From Harmothoe impar (Eukaryota; Annelida; Polychaeta; Phyllodocida; Polynoidae): a DNA stretch of 64,000 nt. Under the pieces are notes generated by a model. The model ran no database searches. It had not been told where the DNA came from and saw nothing but the letters and a program-made list of their open reading frames with translations. Made by a program: the position numbers and the translations under genes. How positions within the stretch are numbered: the stretch's first letter is position 1; every line of letters starts with the position of its first letter. Shown in pieces: positions 35,929 through 51,000 of the stretch. The DNA lies in NCBI GenBank assembly GCA_947462335.1, contig OX381708.1, positions 5,704,001 to 5,768,000 on the forward strand, written 5' to 3'.

Positions 35929-37380
35929 TCAAGTTTAAGTTCTATCATTTTATCATTGGCTCAGTTTTTTGGTCTACTCGCCAAAATTCCTAAACAAAGT
36001 CAAATTTCACAAAAAGTAGGGGGGATGGAGGGCTGACACACTAGGGCCTAATAAAGATGACATTTCTGCATCTAACGAGCCTAATAAGGTGAATATTGGT
36101 TGAGAATTACCTTTGATATGAGCCATTTTCAAGAAATTTGATTCAAGTTGAGAAATGACAGTCCGGTCTGCGCCGATCAGCTGATCGTTGGCCTATTTTC
36201 AGATTGAGACGATAATAACCCGGCTACTGAGCTGTCCGCAATTTCAACCCCCATAAGAGAGGAGCCTAATCTATCAATGACAACAAAAATTGCGGACTTA
36301 CCCTTCATAGTTTAGCTGCAATCGATGAAATTAACCAATTTGGTACCGATTCATCGTCCCTCGGCGTTCCACTGTCCGCCATGTTGGATTTTGATACCGG
36401 AGATTGCCGAAGGGCTCGATAAACAAATTATTTTTTTATCAAGACGGTTATACTGTCCAAAATGTCCGCAACTGCCTAGATATTACCTGTAGGAGTAATA
36501 ATATTACCTTGAAAGTCCGCAATATGCTCTATTTCGGAAGATAAAGATGTTCGTGCCGACCCCCGAGTAAACCGGATGTCAATTTTTTATGTCGTAAAAC
36601 GGGAAACCTTTTCTCAAGAATCCGACGAGTCAAGTTTCGGCGACTTAACTTTGCCGAAAATCAATCAATCCTCCTTAATTTGACTATGTAAGTAGTAAAT
36701 TATTGCGGATTAACAAAGAATAATATGTTTTCTTCAAGTTGTCACCTTTTTAGGCATTAGAAACAATTATAAGTCGTGGAAAATGGACTTCAAGCGAGAC
36801 GAGTCAGTGAACTCGCTGACTCGCCTGTAAAAAAGTCAACTTCGAGGAAGGTTATTATTGTAATCTGTTAAATTATTACATGGGTGAAGTGAGCCAAGGC
36901 CAACTTGTGAAGTATGTGTGTCAACAGCAATGGGCTATGTATATTTATATGTTTGACTTTGTATTCAAGTGTCTCTGTCAATAGACCACTTATACAACAT
37001 AAATAAAGTGAATGTGATATGTGTGAGTTGTGTGCACAGTAGATTAAAGCTTTCTTTTCATGAACTCTTTCCAACCAGCTAGTGACTGAGTGTATTTTAG
37101 TCACTTCGAAACAGATACTCCATAACATATATAGTGTTGCTGACCTTTATGCAAATGTATTAAAGCAACGATTAGTTATTTTTTGACTAAAATCAATTAT
37201 TTTGGCTTTCGTGACGAATGTAACACACATTCCATCAAAAAGACACCAGCTCTTTTAAGTGAGTTCTTAACATAGAAACATAACTTGCATATTTAAACAA
37301 GAAATGAAATGTGTCAATTGATAAACTGGCAAACAAGGATTAGTTTACTGAATATGACTTTGTCAAAAGCAATGCAAAAT

Positions 37381-37795
37381 GTTATGTAGATCAAACACAC
37401 CCTTCATAGTGCAGCATGTACATACTTTCAACTGACTGAGGTTATGTATGTAGAACACACCCGTTGTAGTGCAGTTTGTACGTACATAACCTGACTAAGG
37501 TCATGTAGGTAGAACACACCCCTTATGGTGCAGTGCATACATACTATAATCTTATTGAGGTTATGTAGGTAGAACACACCCCTTGTGGTGCAGTGTGTAC
37601 ATACTATTACCTTACTGAGGTTATGTAGGTAGAACACACCCCTTATGGTGCAGTGTGTACATACTATAACCTGACTGAGGTTATATAGGTAGAACACACC
37701 CCTTATGGTACAGTGTATACATACTATAACCTTACTGAGGTTATGCAGATAGAACACACCCATTTTAGTGCAGTATGTACATGTAGCATGACTGA
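37381..37795. repeat. 60-bp minisatellite array, about 7 units (copy B)
   Basis: Same unit as 10383-10990, but about seven units. The flanks are the same as in A. Confidence 0.95.
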
Positions 37796-37814
37796 CGCCC
37801 CATATATTGCATTA

Positions 37815-38215
37815 TGTCTCAGGGAATAATCAACCAGCTGACTCAGGGAATATATCTAAAAGTCAATCAGTTGTCTCATTCAAAATGTACCAATTGTTTC
37901 GGGAGATATATCTAAAATAAACCAGCTGTCTCAGGGAAAATATTTGAAATTAGCAAGCTGTCTCAGGGATTTATTTTAGAATCAGAGAGTTGTCTCAGGG
38001 AATACGTCTAGAAATAAACCAGTTGTCTCAGGGAATACATATGAAATAAACCAGCTGTCTCGGGGAATACATCTGAAATAAACCAGTTCTCTCAGGGAAT
38101 ACATCTAAAATCAACCAGCTGTCTCAGAGAATACATTTGAAATCAACCAGATGTCTAAGGGAAGACATTTGATAGTAACCAGCTGTCTCAGGGAATACAT
38201 CTAAAATCAACCTGA
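37815..38215. repeat. ~33-bp minisatellite, copy B
   Basis: Counterpart of 11000-11405 with nearly the same units and order, and only a few substitutions. Confidence 0.9.
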
Positions 38216-38411
38216 GCAGATGGTAACATGGTGATATTTGCCATGCTTATAAATAAATGTCATCTTTATATTATTCTATCTTGATATTTTTCTGTACATA
38301 TTTTCTAGCCTCCATTTTGAATCGATATGCATGTTTAAATACTGTAGGTGCTCTTGGATATGACAGTTACTTAGATCATTGTGCTGACATTTCATCAAAC
38401 CAATGCCTATA

Positions 38412-39091
38412 TCAGTTGCTATCTGTTGGACTCTTGATTCCCACTACCTCTTCAAGATGTTGAGTGAGTTTTGTAACGGCATCAAACAAGGACCTGTTCA
38501 TTTTCTCGCTGGCCTCGAGACATTCACTGATTGCTGACAGGGTATCCTTCATTGTGGACATATCATCTCTCAACAAATCACTGTCTGTACAAACTTTCTC
38601 TGTAATCCCCATAACACATTTGATGAGTTTTGTCAGGATATTTTGTACTTCCTTAAGAGAATTATACACATCTGCTTGTTCTTGCATGTTTGATGCTTTA
38701 TCTTCCATCCTCTTAAGACCTTTGCTTATTGCTACCAGGAGGCCTCTTATTCTTGACATGTCTTTCTTCAGAGAATGTTTGTCTTTCGCTTGTTTTTGAA
38801 TGTTTGATACTTTGTCCTCAATCTCAATAAGAAGTTGGCTCATTGTGCTCAGGCGCTTCATTACTACGGTCATATCTTCCTTCAGATAATCGGTGTTACC
38901 CCCAAATTGTTCAACACTTGACATTGTCTCTTCTATCTCCTCAACATGGCCCCTGATATCTGTCAGGTCCTCAATTATTCTTAGACATTTTATTGACATT
39001 TTGTCGTTCAGAGAGTCTCTGTCATCTGTTTGCTGTTGTGTAAGTTTTGTTAGAGCATCTTTCACTTCATCGCTTACAGTTCTTATTGCAT
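38412..39091 (-). CDS. Last exon of TRPM-like copy B: repeated coiled coil
   Basis: 680 bases, open, same stop as copy A. It has more amino-acid changes than the pore exons (e.g. DSLKNKMSKKCQRILDD versus DSLNDKMSIKCLRIIED), with the heptad pattern and repeat spacing kept. Confidence 0.8.
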
Positions 39092-42000
39092 CTACAATGA
39101 GAATAAACATGAAATCCCTTACATTTTGGTACTTGTAGCCCTATGATAGTAGATGAAACATTCTTCGATACAAATTGTACTTACACATAGATTTATCCAC
39201 CTGTTTGTACTAAATGATAGGGTTTAAGATTGTGTACAAACATAGATGTGCACTTATTCAATTCTTTCTCACTATGCCTCTCAACAGAAGATCAACTAAA
39301 AATGTCAGAGTCTGCAAACAGTTCGATGAATATAATATATGCATCTTATGCAAGTCAAGGTCACACATTTATGGATGCCTATAGACTAATGGTTGTGCCT
39401 TACCAAATTGATATGATTCGAAACTCTGTGAGCGGCACGCCTATATGAGTGGCACACCTCTATGACCAGCAGAACTGATTACCCAATTCATTTCTGAATT
39501 CCACAGATCTGGGCTACCAGTTATATCTAGAGTTGTGAGGGTCACAGAGTTTTACCATGTACCAATTTGATGAGACACGGCCTAATGCAAATTGACAATA
39601 AGGTTATCAGTGTCTTCTAAACAATGGGAAAAGTTATTAAAACCTAACATCTGATAGTTTAGAAAGTAGTGAAGGACTCCCTGTCTATATTTATCCCACT
39701 TCAAATGGTTGAATTTACTCAAAATAGAAATTTTGAAAAATATTATGTACTATGCTCAGCTGATAAATGACTTTTCACCTGTCTGCTTCAGGTACCTGTC
39801 CGTACCCTCCTTCTCCAAGTCGGTCAGATTTTGATTTTTCCGTTCTTCAAATGGTATTTCTGTATGAATGAATGTATTAGCTTGTCATGAGTTATCACAG
39901 CAGATTATATCATAATAAAAAATATCAAGGGAGGTTTTTCATATAGCATCATATAGATTACATAAGATAAAATTTCAAGTTATTCTATTAACTACAAGAT
40001 GCTTACCGAGTTCTTCATCTGGTTCAGCTGTGCACACCCTGATCCAGAACACTTCCTCATGTTCACGTTTACAGCCCTTCACACATTCTGATACCAAGCC
40101 GTAAAGGAGTGAGATGATGATAAATGGTGGTGGCAGCACCGGCTTGTTCTGGTATTCACGCACCAAGCTGTAGAAGTGGTACTGCCACACCTTATCTGAC
40201 TGCCCCTGCACTTCACAATAAGTGTGGCTGAAAGAAGGAAATCATTTTAGAAAAAGAAAACATGCATGTAGGCACATGTTTCCATCAAAACTCCTGTAAT
40301 AAGCACACTACTAAAACAAGGAGTATATGCTAGGGCTGGAGGGCTGCTGAAACAATATTTGCTTTGTATTGACCAATTGGATTAGCTACACTGTAAAAAA
40401 TATCCCGTAAAAATTACGGTGAATCACTGGCATCACTGAATGTCGACCGTTTCCCGTTATTTTACGGTCACTGTATTTTACTTCCCCCCTGTAAATAATA
40501 CAGGCCTTTCCCGTTGTATTTTTACGGTGATTCATCATTATTATACAATGATTCTCTGCTATTCGATGATGATTATAATTGTTTCTGGATTCATTGTTGT
40601 ATATTTTGTAATATCATCTTAATTCCAGGCCTGTATATATATATATGAGGCCTGAGAAGCATTTAATGCCTCATAGCAATATGCAATTACAATCCATGAG
40701 CAAAAGGTACTCTAGGATTGTTACAAAGAAACTCTGACAACAGTCTCAATATGTATAATTCTAATTACCACAACATGGGTGTTTATACTATTTGTACTAG
40801 TGTCCAGGGTCTCAAAAAAGGAAATTATATAATTTTTATCTTTTATATGCCAAAGGCTTCAATTTCGATTGTGTAATTAATGAGATAGTTGGATATCTTT
40901 ATAAATCTAACACAATTATGTATGTTTTTAGTTGATAGCTTCCACTAAAGTCTCTCTATCAAACCAAGCTGCCACCTGGTGAGATTTGCCATAAATGAAA
41001 AAACATTGTTTCACTGTACTGGTTTACGGATGTTCAATGTAAAAGTAATAAGTTTTACAGTGTATCACCGTAAATCACAATTACGGTGATACACTGTCAA
41101 ATTTAGCATTGTTTCTCCTTCATTTCAACGGTAATTTTTTACAGTGTAGAGACTAGATCCTGTAGACACTAGGGCAATACAAGTCTCCTTAATTGAGTGT
41201 CTTCCTTAATCTTGCCAATGAAACAAAAAATATCTTCAACACTTGAGAAGGTAGTCTGGCTTAGAGGGCACAGTGAAAGCAAGGCACAGAACCATATGTA
41301 ACATTCACAATCACAGTATATCGTCTGACTGCCTTAATCAGCTGTGGGGTTAGGTGTCAAAACCTGACACCAAAAACATCTACAGACAATATCACTGCAG
41401 CATTTGAATAAGACCTTACATTTCTGTTCATGAGGTGAGAATCAAAGTAAAGTACTCAAGCTCAAGTTAAACACCTCAGGAGAAATGTTTTGGAATGACA
41501 CAACTTGTTACAAACATAACAAAAGTATTTTCATTGCAATTATAAAACCCTACCCGAACATGGCAATAAGCAGGTTCACCAGCAGCAGATTTGTTATGAC
41601 CATGTACAAAGCCAACAACAGGATTGCCGCAGGGTTTTTCTGTGGGCATCGAGGTACACCATATGTTGAATTCTGCCATATCCTTTCATCATTTGAACAA
41701 TCCTCTAGGTCACCTGTAAAAGTGGGGTTAACCCTTGTATTAGAAGCTGTTTGGATTTGAAACTTTCTGCATGTATGTCTGAGCTTTGTACTCTGACAAT
41801 AAGTAATTCTGGATAGATAAAACCTCTTGTGGCTTTTATAAACCTGCTGTAAAGTATAGTCGCAACTTCCTGGCATACATGTTAACCTATTTTTAGATGT
41901 GCTTAATTGTTTTGATACTGTATCACTAACCTCCAACTTCCTCCAAGAACAGTTCCCCGTACATGTGCCAGTATGGTTTGTACATAATGTCCTTCAGTAA

Positions 42001-45000
42001 GCTGAGAGATGGAGGTGAGTTCGGGTAGAGAAGTGCATTAACTGCTACTCCATATGCAAAGATGACTGTCACCAGAATCAACAAGAAAAATCCCAGATCT
42101 GCCATCTGATAACATAAAAAACATAGTAAGGATGCTTTACAACATGCAAATTTGTGAGAGCTCTCCTGGGTGCAGGACAAATGTTCTGATAGCTCCCCTT
42201 GTATCTGCCACCTAGTGTCACATACCCACACTATTCTATATGAGGTTTGTATTCATAGTATATACCCTAGACCCAGATTAGACAACATAAACATTTAAAA
42301 GCAAAGAAAAAGAAGAAAAAAACAGGTGTACTAGATAATTAGGCTATCCTACGCCAGACTGTGAAGGCTTATCAATACTAGTGGTGCCATCTTCATTTGC
42401 TTACTAAGACTTTTAAGATAGTTTAAGATAGAATTAAGATAGTTTAAGATGATTAAGATTGCGCTCAGAAGTATTTTTTCCGCGCGCCTAGGAGAGAGCG
42501 GATGTTCATGACATTAAAAATAAAAGCTTGAAATATTACCATTTTGTTGATCATGATAACCTTTGGCCCCAGATGTATATCTGCAAGGAAGTACTGCAGA
42601 AACCGGATGTAATACATCCCTACAGTGATGGAGTATGTTGCCCTAGCCCATTGAAAATCATCACCGTGTAGAACGTAGCGAAGTACTATAGAAGTACCAA
42701 GACCTATTGGTATTGCAATGTCAATCCAATTCCAGCCATCCTTTAAGTGATGCCAACATTTAGAGATGAAGGTCATTCGATCCTGAGTGAGAAGCTGTGC
42801 AAGTGGGGTAAGCAATGCATGAAAAAGACTGATTATGTTAAAGCAGGGACAGTTTACATAACTGTGTGAAATGTTAAAGTAAGGGTTTATTTAAAGGCTA
42901 TATTCCCTCAATATAACATTGGGGTGATATCTCCCTGTTTGAAAACTGCACAGTATTTTCAAAGTATTCATATTCCCTACGGAAGGACATATTGCATTGT
43001 GATATAAATTCTTTTATTCATACTGAAAGCATTTAGGTCAATCACCTAGGTTAAAAATTGTATTAATTATACTCCATATGTTTATCAAATAAAATTCATT
43101 TAGCTGACTGGTACCTGTACAACTTCAGCAATTAAGAGGCAGGCAGTCCACCCCCACACCACATACTCCAAGTAGCATGGATGTAGGTCTGGGGTGACCG
43201 GAGCTAGGTCAGTCAGCAGGAAATAACTAAACAGTCCAGTTAGAACCAGATGGGACAGCTGCAATACAAGAAACATGTGTTCATGAAATGCCAAACCTGC
43301 CAAAACCTGAAAGTCAGGTCAGGGAGGAAAGTATGGCATTATGAAAAAAATTGTTATTTGTAGGCCAGGTTATCTTTGGTACATTGTGTATTGTTTTGTA
43401 CAAACCTTGAATTTTTCAACAAGTGGCAAAGAGATGAAGTAAGATTTGCAAATACATGTGGAGATTTCTCTGTGCATTTAGTAGGGAGGATGAGCATGGG
43501 ATTTTATAAGGTATATAAGGTAAGTCAGCTGAAAAATTCTGTGAACAATATCTGGAAAAATGTGAGGGTGCGAGGCCTTCTTTTTTGTTGTTATAATATT
43601 TTCTGGATGTGTGAGAGGAAAACTTTTTCTTTTTATCTGAATACTATACAAAAACTTCAAAATTAATGTGTTTTGTGCCTGCGCACTTTTTCTCCTTCTC
43701 AGGCAACCCTGGACACTTGTCTCCTTTCCAGATCAGAATTAAACACTTCCAGGCACTCCTGGATACTAGTCTCCTTCTCAGAATATAAAGCGAACCAGAA
43801 GTATTCGAAAACCGCACTATCATCACTTACCATAGAGGATGCAAACTTGGTGACTGGTGCCTTATAAAAGCTCTTCATGTTAGCCCACAGTATACCTATG
43901 GAGTATACCTGCTGTTGATCACATGACACTCTGGCTTTCCGGCATCTAGGTTCACCTCTAGTAGTTGGCTTTGTTTCCTGATGTGCCTGTTGCTTATGAA
44001 ATGGTCTAACAGCTTCAAGGAGCACACTTTCCTCTCCAGTAGTCTCTCTATTCTGCATTTCTAGTTCTGGCTTCTCGAATAACCCCATCAGGGTTCTGGT
44101 TTTCCGTGAGCTACTTGGTTCCCTTACCTGGTGCGAAGCCACAGTTCAAGTCAATCATTTATTACTTGTTTCAATATTAGACTTTAAATTCTATTATATC
44201 TGTGGTATACACCAGGGTCAAAGCATAGGATGTAGTGGTGATATTGCAGTTTCTATCCGGCCTGAGGCTCAGAACTGATATTGAAATTCAACAATTATTC
44301 TTATTCTAAGGCCACCCCAAATAGTTCCTATTCTTATTAGTCAGACATACCTTATTGCTCACCATCTTGGCATATTCAACTTCCCGGAAGTTGATAGGGA
44401 GACAGAGGAGGAACGGGAATAACATGCATAACATAATCTGTGAAGGTAAAAACTAAAGGTCAGCAAACCCGCCCCTACTTCATCAACAAGTAAGCCTAGA
44501 TGATTTCCACCGTAATGAGTAGGAATTAAAAAAATGCTGGGAAAGATTATCGTCAAATATTAGACACATTTTGCAAGTAGCCTAAAGAAGAAAATATATC
44601 TTGAGCCAAATAACTCTTTATAGAAAGACTGGATTAAACGTATTAAAGGACAGGTGATATATGCATTTACTCACCTTAGCATATGTACATTCAACTAGAC
44701 ATGAGAAGAATGGCACTCAAGGACATGGTTATAAGTTAATTTAACAGTCATGAACCTAAATCCAGCACACAGGGGGACACTGATTATCATATGTTATGGC
44801 AAATACGTTCTAGCTCATGTGAGTGCCCAGACGAATGTTCTAACAATAATCTTGATAATCTTAGCATATTCTTTTTCTATAATCATAGGGTTAGAGTTAG
44901 GGGATGGTACATGTGTTATCCATATGATCAGTAAATAATTTAGTTCTGTGGGAGAGAGAAGAATGGAGAAAAGTCATATTCTGCCTATCTACAACTTAGG

Positions 45001-48000
45001 TTAAATTCATGCAACTACAATAATTTTTTGCAACACAGACTCACCTTCCAAGGTGCTGTATCAACAGCCATTCTGCCCCTCCATGTGTGTTTGATCTTTA
45101 CTTCACAGCAGGGGTCTGCCATGAAGTCCCTGTATCCACCTAACTCTGCCAGCCCAAAGAGGGTGGTGCCACCCCAGGTGGGGATCTTTCTAGCGAGCAG
45201 CTCACATGCCATCCCAGGGCTACAGTTGTAACACTCTCTGAGGACTCCTAGTGCAGCTGACTCCCAGTGCCTGCATCACAATGATAAATTAAAAATTTTT
45301 GGGGAAAAGCACTCCCCTCCCACTTTGGGCTCAATGCATGACTACCTCGGTGACACTGTCACCATGGTAGAGAGTCAGACATTGCGCTGGTTTGGGGTGA
45401 GAATTTCGCCAAGAAAGTGATACCCAAATTCCAAGTGTTTAGTTTCATTTAGTTTTACAAAAAGGCACCTGAGACCATGTCAACTGCAAATATTCGCTCA
45501 CCTCCAGGAGGGAGTGGAAGCGATAAGGATGCATTGAGGGGAGTTGGAGAGAGGAAGAGAGGGCAGAGAAGAACAGGGAAGGAAAATGGCTGTAGAGGGT
45601 AAGTGGCAGTGGAGGGAAAGAGGGGGAAGTGAGAGTAGGGAAGGTTGGCGAGGAGCGAGGAAAAGGAAAATCTTGTCTTACTCAATGCTTTTTTGGAGAT
45701 CTTCAGTTAGATCCAACTGCGCGTTGCTCCTTGCCTTGTTATAACATGAACGGAGCAGTGATCTTGCCACAAGGGCACCACCTGCAAGTATAATTTTTCC
45801 TATTTGTATCTACAAGTTTATGTCTAAAAGAAGTATTGAAAGCATAATTATTCCACAAGTATGACTGGTAATACGAAAGGTTTTGAAGTGTTCTGGTATC
45901 AGTCTAAATACTAATTATGGCTTTACGCCTTTTTTGTAAGGCCCATTATACCTGACTTTTATTTTTTGGAAATACAAGATCTCCTTTGCTTAAAAACTGG
46001 ATGGCTGTATTCAATGGCACCATTGAATACAATGTGGCCGTATTCAATGGGCTAAGAAAAATGTAGTTTTCCCTTAATTAAATGGCTTCAAATTAAAAAA
46101 TAAACACAAATGCCAACTACATCGATACTGCTCTGATGTATTTCAATTGTGGCGGCTGGGGCGCATCCCACTCAGCCTGCGGCTTCGTGGGATACTGCCC
46201 TAGCCCCACTCGTGAAATACAACAGAGACGGTATCAATGGGTGCTGGCATTTGTCTATTTATTAAAATGTCTTATCATATCATTGACTTGTGCTATAATG
46301 GTATCTACAACGTGTGTACAATATATCCTCCATATACTGATGAGCATTTAGAGACCTACCAATTGGGTCCCTGATCCTACTCCACAGTAGTTTCGCAACA
46401 GCTTTGTTATTTGCCAGGATTGACCAAACGAACAAGTTTCTTTCCAGCATGGCATGGTCTTCTTCATGAATGGAATAGAGATATGTATTTTGGATCCCAA
46501 GTTGTGCTTGCATTTTATTGATTGCAATATTATTGATATATCCTTAGGAGAGAAATTTCCTTGGTGGCACTGCCATAGCGTATTGGTTCCAATGCAAACG
46601 CAAAATGTTGGCTCTTGGAGAGCCCCTTTTACTACATTCATGGGAAACGGTAAAGTACTACATTCATTGGTCCTTAATGGTAAGGATATGCAGAAAACCT
46701 ATCTTATTTAACAGATTACAATAATAACCTTCCTCGAAGTTGACTTTTTTACAGGCGAGTCAGCGAGTTCACTGACTCGTCTCGCTTGAAGTCCATTTTC
46801 CATCACTTATAATTGTTTCTAATGCCTAAAAAGGTGACAACTTGAAGAAAACATATTATTCTTTGTTAATCCGCAATAAGTTACTACTTACATGGCCAAA
46901 TTAAGGAGGATTGATTGATTTTCGGCAAAGTTTAGTCGCCGAAACTTGACTCGTCGGATTCTTGAGAAAAGGTTTCCCGTTCTACGACAATGATCGCTTC
47001 CGGTTATGGTGCGCTCGATAAACAAATTATTTATTGATAAAGACGGTTAAACTGTCCAAAATGTCCGCAAATGCCACTATATTACCTGTAGGAGTAATAA
47101 TATTACCTTCAAAGTCCGCAATTAGCTGTATTTCGGAAGATAATGTCCGTGCCAGATTTCGGCAATCGCTGGCGGGTTCAAAACCGACGCACGGTCTGCG
47201 AGGGATGGTCTAAAGGCGACAGTGCGCCGCGGTCGACGAGAATGGTGAATTTTCATCGATTACAGCTAAAATATGCAAGGTAAGTCTGCAATTTCTGTTG
47301 ATATTGATAGATTAGGCTCCTCTTTTATGGGGGTTGAAATTGCGGACAGCTCAGTAGCCGGGTTATTCCGCAAAATGACAAAGACCGGGCTCTAAACTTA
47401 CCAAAGACCAAAAAACAGAGCCAATGATCAAATGATAGACCGGACTGTCATTTCTCAACTTGAATCAAATTCTTGAAAATGGCTCATATCGAAGGTAAAT
47501 CTCAACCAATGTTCACCTTATTAGGCTCGTTAGATGCAGAAATGTCATGTTTATTATGCCCTAGTGTGTCAGCCCTCCACCCCCCCTACTTTTTGTGAAA
47601 TTTGACTTTGTTTGGGAATTTTGGCGAGTAGAACGCTTCGACTTAGAGTCTTCAGGGTAGCGCCAAACGAAGCGTCTTGGCGAGAGGAGTTCAGAAATGT
47701 TCAATTTATCTCTCTATCATGTTTAGTTCCAGAGCTATGTGCATGTTTGCATTCTATACTATACACATGTGTGGTGGTCCCCGCAAAAAGAATTTCTCAA
47801 ATATTGTGTCTAAGTACCTCAAAATTGAACATTTCCAAAAGGCCCATGGGGGGGGGGGGCAAAAAATTTGCGCGCGCCCCTGTTAACACCAACGAGTTCA
47901 GTTCATGTTTACTAAATAACTACTGCATATTATGCAATATCTCCCAGAAATTCTCATTCTTTGGGCATTAGTGGTAGTCCCAGCAAAAGGAAATTCTCAA

Positions 48001-51000
48001 ATATCATGTCTAGGTACCTCAAAATTTAAAAAGAGCAGAATGAAGAATATTGTGAAAATCGAGACTAAATTATGGCTCCAAATGATGCGTCTTGGCGAGA
48101 GGAGTTCAGAAATGTTCAATTTATCTCTCTATCATGTTTAGTTCCAGAGCTATGTGCATGTTTGCATTCTATACTATACACATGTGTGGTGGTCCCCGCA
48201 AAAAGAATTTCTCAAGTATTGTGTCTAAGTACCTCAAAATTGAACATTTCCAAAAGGCCCATGGGGGGGGGGGCAAAAAATTTGCGCGCGCCCCTGTTAA
48301 CACCAACGAGTTCAGTTCATGTTTACTAAATAACTACTGCATATTATGCAATATCTCCCAGAAATTCTCATTCTTTGGGCATTAGTGGTAGTCCCAGCAA
48401 AAGGAAATTCTCAAATATCATGTCTAGGTACCTCAAAATTTAAAAGAGCAGAATGAAGAATATTGTGAAAATCGAGACTAAATTATGGCTCCAAATGATG
48501 CGTCTTGGCGAGAGGAGTTCAGAAATGTTCAATTTATCTCTCTATCATGTTTAGTTCCAGAGCTAGGTGCATATTAGTGACTTTTTGTCCCCCCCCCCCC
48601 CCCCCGGTTTGATACATGTCCGACCTTAAACTCCACAGTACTGCCTCAGAAAGCGTCTTGGCGAGAGGAGTTCAGAAATGTTCAATTTATCTCTCTATCA
48701 TGTTTAGTTCCAGAGCTATGTGCATGTTTGCATTCTATACTATACACATGTGTGGTGGTCCCCGCAAAAAGAATTTCTCAAATATTGTGTCTAAGTACCT
48801 CAAAATTGAACATTTCCAAAAGGCCCATGGGGGGGGGGGCAAAAAATTTGCGCGCGCCCCTGTTAACACCAACGAGTTCAGTTCATGTTTACTAAATAAC
48901 TACTACTGCATATTATGCAATATCTCCCAGAAATTCTCATTCTTTGGACATTAGTGGTAGTCCCAGCAAAAGGAAATTCTCAAATATCATGTCTAGGTAC
49001 CTCAAAATTTAAAAGAGCAGAATGAAGAATATTGTGAAAATCGAGACTAAATTATGGCTCCAAATGATGCGTCTTGGCGAGAGGAGTTCAGAAATGTTCA
49101 ATTTATCTCTCTATCATGTTTAGTTCCAGAGCTAGGTGCATATTAGTGACTTTTTGTCCCCCCCCCCCCCCCCCGGTTTGATACATGTCCGACCTTAAAC
49201 TCCACAGTACTGCCTCAGAAAGCGTCTTGGCGAGAGGAGTTCAGAAATGTTCAATTTATCTCTCTATCATGTTTAGTTCCAGAGCTATGTGCATGTTTGC
49301 ATTCTATACTATACACATGTGTGGTGGTCCCCGCAAAAAGAATTTCTCAAATATTGTGTCTAAGTACCTCAAAATTGAACATTTCCAAAAGGCCCATGGG
49401 GGGGGGGGGCAAAAAATTTGCGCGCGCCCCTGTTAACACCAACGAGTTCAGTTCATGTTTACTAAATAACTACTACTGCATATTATGCAATATCTCCCAG
49501 AAATTCTCATTCTTTGGGCATTAGTGGTAGTCTCAGCAAAAGGAAATTCTCAAATATCATGTCTAGGTACCTCAAAATTTAAAAGAGCAGAATGAAGAAT
49601 ATTGTGAAAATCGAGACTAAATTATGGCTCCAAATGATGCGTCTTGGCGAGAGGAGTTCAGAAATGTTCAATTTATCTCTCTATCATGTTTAGTTCCAGA
49701 GCTATGGGCATGTTTGCATTCTATACTATACACATCTATGGTAGTCCTCGCAAAAAGAATTTCTCAAATATTGTGTCTAAGTACTTCAAAATTGAACATT
49801 TCCAAAGGGCCCATGGGGGGTGGGGGGGCGAAAAAATTTGCGCGCACCCCAGTTAACACCAAACGAGTTCAGTGCATGTTTACTCAATAACTACTGCATA
49901 TTATGCAATATCTCCCAGAAATTCTCATTCTTTGGACATTAGTGGTAGTCCCAGCAAAAGGAAATTCTCAAATATCATGTCTAGGTACCTCAAAATTTAA
50001 AAGAGCAGAATGAAGAATATTGTGAAAATCGAGACTAAATTATGGCTCCAAATGATGCGTCTTGGCGAGAGGAGTTCAGAAATGTTCAATTTATCTCTCT
50101 ATCATGTTTAGTTCCAGAGCTAGGTGCATATTAGTGACTTTTTGTCCCCCCCCCCCCCGGTTTGATACATGTCCGACCTTAAACTCCACAGTACTGCCTC
50201 AGAAAGGTTATTAGAGTTGCCTGTGCTTTAAAAGATGTAAATACCCGGTATTTAACACTCAGAAAGGTTAATAGAGCTGTCTGTGCTTTAATACATGTGA
50301 ATACCCGGTAGTTAAGGCCATGGTTCTTCAGAAATTAAAGTTCTTTTTCTGCCATTTTATATGTAAATTCTTATATTTTCCAGTGAACGTGAGCGGTACG
50401 AGCAGGAGTCGCACAAACGGGAGCCACGGGAGCGGGAGTCGCCGGAGTTGCAGGAGCGGGAGCCTTGGCCACGTGGACACAGCACTCAGAACCTTGATCA
50501 GGGGCTCTTCAACACGTCTAGGGGCTCCAACCACTCCTCCTAAGGTCAGCATTTACCCAATTTTCGACTTCAGGGGGGGTCTCTGAAATTTGGTCTTCAG
50601 AGCAAATCTTAAACTCCACAGTACTGACTGAGCGCCCAATGTGACCAATTTTCATTGGATACTTTCAGGGAGTTAGGCCTAATTCTCAGTACTGCCACTA
50701 ACGCACTGCTATCTATAGACCTTGAATTTATATAAAAAAAATTCTCAGGTCATTTACCCAATTTTTGACTTCAGGGGGGGTCTCGGAAATGTTTCTTTAG
50801 AGCCAATTATAGTGCTAAACGAAGCGTCTTGGCGAGAGGAGTTCAGAAATGTTCAATTTATCTCTCTATCATGTTTAGTTCCAGAGCTATGTGCATGTTT
50901 GCATTCTATACTATACACATCTATGGTAGTCCTCGCAAAAAGAATTTCTCAAATATTGTGTCTAAGTACCTCAAAATTGAACATTTCCAAAGGGCCCATG

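Larger units (their letters stand above)
35116..36872 (-). mobile_element. Terminal arm of a satellite-bearing element, left (inverted) copy
   Basis: The part adjoining duplicate B (about 36540-36872) is the reverse complement of 46707-47160. Shared words include 'gcgagacgagtcagtgaact' and 'ttattattgtaatctgttaa'. Further out it includes a direct repeat of ~195 bp (35166-35362 and 35974-36172) at ~808-bp spacing, equal to the neighbouring satellite period. It ends where homology to duplicate A begins. The longer size than the right arm is due to inserted hairpin elements at 35450 and about 35545. Confidence 0.8.
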
